Source: Limnoperna fortunei
Lineage: Eukaryota; Mollusca; Bivalvia; Mytilida; Modiolidae
Length of the DNA: 64,000 bases
Assembly (NCBI GenBank): GCA_944474755.1
Contig: OX104123.1
Span: forward strand, 67,201,898 to 67,265,897
Reading direction: 5' to 3'
Both the position numbers and the translations under genes were made by a program. The notes below the pieces were generated by a model. That model was given only the letters and a program-made list of their open reading frames with translations. It searched no databases and had not been told where the DNA came from. Each line of letters begins with the position of its first letter. Positions within the stretch are counted from its first letter, which is position 1. Shown here piece by piece: positions 57,361 through 64,000 of the stretch.

Positions 57361-57769
57361 ACAAGATCCATATGAAGCTCAAAATAAATCCATATAATGC
57401 CAAGCATCTTGATGATAAAAAAAATAAACAAAATTGAAGTTTCTTCATGCACAGTCATCTGATGTTTGAACATATAAATCAAATAAATATATCTAAAAAA
57501 GATCAATTCAGTTATTTTATAAAATGTTCAACTGTTAATTTCCTTTTGTCATAAGTTTCAAACCATTACTTTTCCCCCAAATTTGAAGAAAAACATCGAT
57601 ACTTTCTCCCAATTGAAAAGGAGGGACTGTTTTGAAAAAAAGTCAACAAAATCACTGATAGGTTACAGGTGTGAACAATCTTTTTGATAAAATCACACTA
57701 TGTATTATTTAAAACGACTTTTGTGATTGGTCGAAGATGTCTAAAGCGCTGCAGCGTCAGCACTTGGAC

Positions 57770-58230
57770 ATCTTGCATCATATCTCTGTAAGCCTAAGCC
57801 TTAGGTCCATCAAATTTGGTCCAGTGGTAGCTTATGATAAGTACTTGCCAGTCAGTCACCTGTCACCGGACGTTAAAGTTTTCGTATTAAGGCAGTTCCT
57901 CTGTAACTATGCATGGTAGGATGAGAATATTTGGTATACAGGTTGCTGCTGAAGAGAACTGTACAAATCTGTCTGGCAGGTGTCACCTGACCTTGACCTC
58001 AATTTCATGGTCCAGTGACTATGTTAAAGTTTTTGGATTAGGGCAGTTCCTCTGTAATCATGCATGGTAGGATGACAGTATTTGGTATATAGGTTGCTAA
58101 TGATTAGTACATGAGTGTCTGGTACATGTAGGTGTCAATTTATCCTGACCTCAATTTCACAGTCCAGTGACTACGTTACTAAGTTTTTGGATTAGGTCCA
58201 TTTCTCTGTAACCATGCGTTGTATATTTTA
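57770..58230 (+). repeat. ~145-bp tandem repeat, three degenerate units
   Basis: Repeated phrases GGTGTCACCTGACCTTGACC, TCAATTTCATGGTCCAGTGA, AAGTTTTTGGATTAGGGCAG and TTCCTCTGTAA.CATGCATGG occur at about 57830-57920, 57980-58070 and 58130-58225. No coding potential. Confidence 0.7.
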
Positions 58231-58435
58231 AATGATATCAATTTAATGCTATGTAGGTAAAGTTTATGCCATAATTTTTTTGTTACTGATGCGGAATCCA
58301 GGCGAGACATTTTTCTGTGTCCACACTTGTTTCATGCTATACATTGTGCTCATAAAATGGCTGCGCCCATAGCGTTTGGTATTAATACATTGATACCTTA
58401 CGGGGCGTAACACGATAAACATGATGCAGTGACAA

Positions 58436-58553
58436 AAATATTTATAGGATAATTAATTGGGCGGAGTAAATATCCAAAATATGATCACGAGTGCCACATA
58501 ACGAGTGATCATATTTTGGATATTCACGATGCCCAATTGATAATCCTATTTAT
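58436..58553. repeat. Foldback element, ~55-bp arms
   Basis: TTTATAGGATAATTAATTGG ... AATATCCAAAATATGATCAC pairs with GTGATCATATTTTGGATATT ... CAATTGATAATCCTATTTAT around a loop of about 10 bases. A MITE-like hairpin with no coding content. Confidence 0.8.
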
Positions 58554-60022
58554 TATATAGATCAAAATTGTTTTCGTAAAATTTTAATGCTTAATCCTAA
58601 ATTTTATGAACGGCAGATGAATATCTGTATAGTACAAAACCAACTGCAACATGGCCGCCCTTATCTGGATCAGGACGCCAGCTAACTAATATTTCGTTCT
58701 GAAATAACAAATACGGATATTGTCACGCTAAATGACATGTTATAGGATATTGTTCTAGCAGGTTCCAGTCTATTAGTGAACAATTATTTTAGCTTTTATT
58801 ATTTGATCATCGAAAAGACACTCACCTGTCCCAAGTGACATTTTGGCGGGAAAACACCAGAGAGTGAAAAAAAACGATAATTTTCACATGTGATTTACCG
58901 TGATTTCTGTTACTCGGAAAATTCGATATTTCATCTCTATCTATATAATAAGAAGATTTCGTATTAAAATGGGAATATAATTTAACGGCGAGTCACACTC
59001 TGACGAAAGTCATAAATAACGGAAAACCAAGATGACAAATTTACCAGAAAACTTGATGAGGTTGACATTATTTACTTTTAATTAGTAATTTTGAACATTT
59101 AACAGACAATGACGAAACACACATTGAAATGACAACATTAGACGATGATAAAAAAATGAATGAAAAGGACTTGGAATGAGTTGTATGCTCACAGGAAAAA
59201 TGATACCAAAACTGATGCAAAAAACATAAAGCAAAAGACTTCATCAAGAATATTACTTCAATGGACAGCAGAAATGTTTGCACATGCAGTAGGCAAGTCT
59301 AAGCTAGAAGCGATATCCAGATCACTTGAAAATGAAGGTCTGAAACCAAGAACTCACGGCAATCCTGGTTAAAGTCCTAAACATGCACTCACAGTACATG
59401 TCAATTTTTAAAACACGTTACATTTTATGAATCGGAATGCAAACAAGTATGATGTGCCACTCCCTGGAAGGCTTCCTAATCACAAAGACTATACAGTTAC
59501 TTTACTTCCTTCTGACAAATCAAAAGCAGACATCCATCAAGAATATCTAAAAGCATCTACATACAGCAGGATATAGAAAAACAAGTTCAAAGTATCAGAG
59601 TCCAAAAGGTTTGGAATGGACACTGACTGTCCTTATATTGTTTTAATGAGACCAGCTACAGATTTGTGTTCCAAGTGTCAGATATTTTCAACAGATTTAA
59701 ATTAATCGGGCAATTTAAATGAAGAGGAAAAAGTTTTAAAAAAGTATGAACACCATCTGAACAAAGCCAAAATTGAAAGATACTACTAAAGGCAGCAGTG
59801 TCCGTCAAGTAAACACAATTACAGAAATATGACGGTTGACCAAAGAGTTAGAGGTAATTTGTATTCATTTTTAAGCACATCATACACAATTGTACATTTA
59901 TTTCATGTTGATTTTTCATATCTCATACAATATATATTGTATAAACTATATACTGTCACATCAACAGGTACACGCATGTATGCACATAACAATGTAAACA
60001 TGATTGATTTATTAATTAATTG

Positions 60023-60164
60023 ATGGATACCATACTTTATTGTCGTCGTAACATGGGTGGGCATTATATTCTTGAATATTTTGTTCCAAGTGATAGCCAG
60101 GGGTAAAATATCATGAATATAATGCCCACCCATGTTAAAACCACAATAAAGTATGGTATCCATG
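60023..60164. repeat. Foldback element, ~60-bp arms
   Basis: ATGGATACCATACTTTATTG ... AACATGGGTGGGCATTATAT at 60023-60075 is mirrored by ATATAATGCCCACCCATGTT ... CAATAAAGTATGGTATCCAT ending at 60164. It sits in an intron-like gap of the transposase-like pseudogene. Flanks are AATT-rich, so target duplication is ambiguous. Confidence 0.85.
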
Positions 60165-60513
60165 AATTATTTTGATTATAATTATGACAAATACAGTAAT
60201 CTGTACAGTGAATGGCAAATAAATGTGCGCTAGTGAATGGCTGTTCCATGTACCTCCTGTGTGTCATAATGAAGAGTGGTGAAAACAATTTAATGGTAGA
60301 ATGTTGAATCATGCAAATCTCAGAATTCAGACTTAAAATAACAACTTTATTTAACAGTAACAATAATTATGGTTTAAAAATTAGAGTTTTTTTTAAATAA
60401 AATTTAACCGACTGCAACCCAATTAACCTGTGCATGTGCGAACTAAATTTATTGCAATTTAACATGGCTTTGTTTACATAGCGAAAGCAGGACGTCATAT
60501 TAGAATAAATGTT

Positions 60514-61485
60514 TAGCTCACCTGACCCGAAGGTCATGTGAGCTATTGCCATCACTTTGGCGTCCGTCGTCGTCGTTTAACAATCTTCTCCTCCAAAACC
60601 ACTGAAGGGATTGCTTTGAAACTTTGCACACATCATCAGTTAAATGTCCTCTACCAAGTTCGCACAAATCATGACATCACACAAACCAATATGGCCGCCA
60701 AGGCTAAAAATAGCACAGGGGTGTCAAAATACAGTTTTGGGCTTATAGTTCAAAGAGTAGAACAGATACAGGAAAACCGAAGAGACATTCCTTCTTCAGC
60801 ATAAAAAGATCTACAAATACTCCATTTGGTCAAAGTTGTATTACAACTCCCTGTAGGAGTTATTGCCCTTTAATTGTCGAAATTGACGATTTTTGCCATT
60901 TTTGCCTCAAAATCTTGAAAATTATTATAACTAGAGAAACAATTAGCATTGCTTAATTGTTCTGCTCTTTGAGAGCTACACAAATGACTATAGGGTCAAG
61001 ATTGTCTGATTAACCGTTTAAAAGTTATTCCTGAACTGTTTTTCAATCGGTTTTAATTGATTTTTAAAAATCTTCTTCTCTTTAACCAATGAAAGGACTG
61101 TTTTGAAACATCGCACACATTATCTTAAGGATTCCTCTACCATAATTGTGCAAATCATGACAGCTGACTACGTACATAGCTACGTAGGCTTAAAATTGAA
61201 AGGGGGGGGGGGGAGGAACAAGAGAGTTTTTGGCTGATAGTTAAAAAAGTATAACAGGTACAGCAAATTTGAAGTGAACCTCCCTACTAAGCATTAAAAG
61301 CTTCTCTTTATAGGAGTTATTTCCCTTAAAAGGTCAAAATTAATGATTCTTGCAGAAGTGTTGGGCAATTCCTTATATTAAAGAAAAGCTGGGTATATAA
61401 GGATATTTATAAACGAAAAGCTGGATAAAAAGGGTTGCTTGGTTTCAGGTTCAGGTGAGCGATACAGGCTCCTGGGAGCCTCTAG
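60514..61485 (+). mobile_element. Helentron-like non-autonomous element, copy 2
   Basis: Same termini as 52481-53474: TAGCTCACCTGACCCGAAGG with the complementary TCATGTGAGCT at the 5' end, and CAGGTGAGCGATACAGGCTC, CTGGGAGCCT, CTAG at the 3' end (CTAG 61482-61485). T-rich flanks at both ends. Body repeats contain AGGAGTTATTGCCCTTT and CTTCTCCTCCAAAACCACTG. A poly-G run lies at 61201-61213. It diverges substantially from copy 1 internally while termini are well conserved. Confidence 0.65.
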
Positions 61486-62680
61486 TTTGATAGACATACA
61501 TACTATTATTTGGTTTATTTTTACTGAATATGAAAAAAACACCTGGCACCATGCATAATCTACATAATGTTTTATTAAATTTGCTGAACATGAGTCAAAA
61601 TGAATTTGTTTTCACTTCCATCAATAATTCATCGTCTGCTATTTGATAATCAGTATTTCATCTGCATCGGAGTATTGTACACATACATTTCAATCATCTC
61701 AATTTTGTTATTTATGTACATGTCTGAAAAATTACCACTGCTTTAAAGTTAATTTTAATTTTATAAAATTTCTAATTAATAACAATAATTTTTCAGGACA
61801 AAAAGAGATGTCATACAGAGGAAACATGCACTACAGCTACAGATACACTACCCACACCACTAGTATGCACAGCAAGCTGGACCTTTCTTTTAAAACCCAC
61901 CGGATGTGCAATTGTTTTGGTGTTTGGTGTTTGTGCAGAGGGCTCAGGTATTTGACTAATAATGTTTTTACATTCAAATGAAATTTGAAAAATAAAATTT
62001 CAAGCTAAGGGATATTATAGTCCTTTTTACTTATACATGTAGCCTCTCATTCTTTGATTGATAAAAAGTTATGTTAATTAGTTGTTAGCAGTTATTAAAT
62101 TAGATGATTTTTACTGTTCTTAAAAGTTTAATATGCTATGCATAGAAATCTATCTTTTAAAAGGCTGTAACTGTATTGAATACATGTCTTAGTGTTGGCT
62201 TCTACATTTTTTATATCCTAATTTTGGTAAAAACCTTGAATATCTTTTTCAGAATCTGGGGCTAATTGTGTAGTCAGCATGTACACCACAACTTCAGGAT
62301 TTAAAGGTAATGGTGAGACATCAGCCAGTCTCCACATTGATAACTGCAGGCCAAAACAAAAATATGGTTGCTCTTTGTTCGGTCTTGTAATTAAAATTGA
62401 GTGAATAAAAGTAAATATTGATTACTTTAATTAAAAAAAAAAAAAAGAAAAATATGATTATGAACCAAACAACAAATACATGAAAAGTTTTTCATTTTTT
62501 TTTAAATTTGTTCTAAAATAAATGTACATTTTTTTCTTCAAGTATGGTTTTTGCAGAATCATGACAGGACGACATGAAAATATGGAATTTAGCTGTATGG
62601 TAGTTGGTCATACAAGACTTCATCCTACCTGACATTTTCCATTCCAAAAATGGATGGTAATTACTTCTGTACTTATTGTG

Positions 62681-62862
62681 GAGGCCCCTGTGGCAGAGTG
62701 GTAAAGGTGGTTAGTCTACTATTGATCATGTGGTCTAGATCTGTCAATACTGAGGTTTGAGCTTCACTAGGGGCAGGGTGTACTCGACTCCAATCTTAAC
62801 TGGCAAGGATTGCCAGTTTTCTGAAAATGGCATTAAACACCATTCAAACAAACAACAAAAAA
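62681..62862 (+). mobile_element. SINE, internally deleted
   Basis: A box-like TGGCAGAGTGG at 62691-62701, then TACTATTGATCATGTGGTCT, GGGGCAGGGTGTACTCGACT and CAAGGATTGCCAGTTTTC. It jumps to GAAAATGGCATTAAACACCA and a CAAACAAACAAC tail, skipping the CCGCAGGTC...GATATAGC block. Inserted in the transposase-like pseudogene. Confidence 0.85.
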
Positions 62863-63187
62863 CACCTATTGTAAGTTAGCAAGGAAACCTGCGTGCTAAA
62901 TCATTTTTTATTATACTCTATGCTAGAAAGTTGCATTGGTTATGTTCTTTACTGTGTGTCTGTCAGTCAGTCATGTTCATGTCAGTGCAACCTCTCTGAA
63001 ACCACACAACAGAATTTCATGAAATTACATTAAATATGTTTTCACTTTAGTACAGATATTTAAATAATCAAATATGATAATAATGTCACCGCCTGGGGTA
63101 TTTAAACAATCTCAAAACACTCTTGAATAGTTTTTTCTGAATTTTAAAAAGCATATAAGTTGTAATGTATATTTTCCTAATGTAATC

Positions 63188-63452
63188 CGGGGTCTTAGTG
63201 GCAGAGTGGTTAAGGTAGTCAGTTATCTACAATTGATCACCTGCCTGTTTACACCGGGGTTGCAGGTTCAACTTTCAATGCAGATGGATTGAATTCTACT
63301 CCAATCTTTATTGACAAGGACTGCCAGTGTTCTTACTGATGGTTGGGGTTATCTCCAGGTAATCCAGCTTCTTTTCCTAAAAAACTGGACACATGCATGA
63401 TATAGCTGAAAAATTGCTGAAAGCGGCGTTCAACAGCACACAAACAAACAGA
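63188..63452 (+). mobile_element. SINE, full length
   Basis: A box-like TGGCAGAGTGG at 63199-63209 and B box-like GGTTCAACTTT at 63265-63275, then CTACTCCAATCTTTATTGAC, CCTAAAAAACTGGACACATG, GATATAGCTGAAAAATTGCT and GAAAGCGGCGTTCAAC with an ACAAACAAACAG tail. It lies 150 bases upstream of the last recognised segment of the transposase-like pseudogene. Confidence 0.9.
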
Positions 63453-64000
63453 AACATATAAGAATTTAATACTCGCTTACAGGGATTTCTATAAAATTTT
63501 CTTTTTACAGGCAGAAACATGTTTCAAATTGTCTACAGTAGTTTGTTAATGTTTAACTGTTTCTTATTTATATAATTTCAGTTAAAATGGCAGAACTTTA
63601 CAGTTGAAACTATCTGAGGTTTCCTTGTCAGTTGTAGCATCATTTAGGAGCAACCATAATATACCACAGATTGTCAGTGATAGTCATCGTCGAGTTATCT
63701 TCTACAACTGGAAAGATTTCTTGAAGTCATCCTTTAAAGTTCTTCCTAGAATTTCATTACACCATCATTTTAGAATGAGCAGTCAAAATCCTGGAACTGT
63801 ATTTGTCAAGGAATATATTGATGACGATGAAATATCAATACATTTATTGAAAAGACATTGTATCTTTGACTATGCAAAACTTCCAACTGTCACTGAACCA
63901 AAAAGACTGGATGCAAGTAGACAGCGGAATTTGTTTTAGGAAATGAGACTACTGTGTACAAGTGAAACAAACAACGATTTTACATGTCCAAATCCCGCTG

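Larger units (their letters stand above)
59040..63985 (+). pseudogene. Intron-bearing transposase-like gene, decayed
   Basis: Ordered plus-strand segments match one large protein family of invertebrate genomes: ILLQWTAEMFAHAVGKSKLE, AISRSLENEGLKPRTHGNPG (59250-59370), YDVPLPGRLPNHKDYTVTLL and PSDKSKADIHQEY (59450-59550), CPYIVLMRPATDLCSKCQIF and EEEKVLKKYEHHLNKAKIER (59630-59790), EMSYRGNMHYSYRY, KTHRMCNCFGVWC (exon 61797-61947, AG/GT bounded), SGANCVVSM and SLHIDNCRPKQK (from 62253), RIMTGRHENMEFSCMVVGHT (from 62557), and VIFYNWKDFLKSSFKVL, HHHFRMSSQNPGTVFVKEYI (63604-63939). HxDNC is the likely catalytic-Asp motif of a DDE/RNase H fold (compare DUF7869-type proteins; inference). Stops at 59370, 59702 and after HPT (~62629), a TAG at 63937 and mismatched intron phases show decay. 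A foldback, a Helentron-like element and two SINEs interrupt it. Confidence 0.65.

Overview
This window looks like a gene-poor, repeat-dense stretch of an AT-rich invertebrate nuclear genome, most likely a bivalve mollusc and possibly a mytilid. The reasons are tRNA-headed SINEs with a CAAACAAAC tail and a conserved 'GATATAGCTGAAAAATTGCTG' type 3' end, a second SINE with a CAATCAAT tail, several decayed LINE lineages, a '(T)AGCTCACCTG...CTAG' repeat of a type I associate with molluscs, and spliceosomal exon signals. There are no operons, ribosome binding sites or other bacterial features. Host assignment is inference from repeat style; no database was searched.

Layout. 1-4.4 kb: a decayed Penelope-like reverse transcriptase (-) and a LINE tail (-) joined head-on to an inverted RT piece (+). 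6.1-7.4 kb: the best host-gene candidate, two minus-strand exons with intact frame, matching phase-2 splice sites and a conserved extracellular-type domain, plus an upstream segment with a decayed paralogue near 11.4 kb. 7.6-9.7 kb (+) and 13.2-18.0 kb (-): two copies of one two-ORF LINE family, the second nearly full length. 10.7-11.3 kb and 21.1-22.5 kb: remains of two more LINE lineages. 22.8-26.4 kb: a diverged segmental duplication in which one copy has expanded a 35-bp motif into a ~2.1-kb array of ~60 units while the other keeps one unit. 26.4-29.6 kb: a repeat-bounded unit with a 24-bp perfect inverted repeat, a Tc1 transposase remnant and a catalytically dead Ulp1-like protease/PHD pseudogene. 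30.2-31.5 kb: a 623-bp near-perfect tandem duplication of a MITE-like sequence. 36.3-37.2 kb: a second Tc1 pseudogene. 41.5-44.1 kb: a duplicated segment around a 50-bp minisatellite. 46.1-53.5 kb: a chain of foldback/MITE elements, a palindromic 21-bp satellite, paired 140-bp hairpins and Helitron/Helentron-like elements. 53.6-58.6 kb: degenerate tandem repeats, including a strand-asymmetric CAA-rich minisatellite. 59.0-64.0 kb: an intron-bearing, decayed transposase-like gene invaded by SINEs, a foldback element and a Helentron-like element, running to near the right edge.

There is no multi-gene pathway here. The most informative features are the conserved two-exon gene fragment, the two repeat arrays caught at different stages of expansion, and mobile-element structures (twin-priming-like junction, Ulp/PHD unit, Helentron-like termini). 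All protein identifications come from motif recognition by eye.
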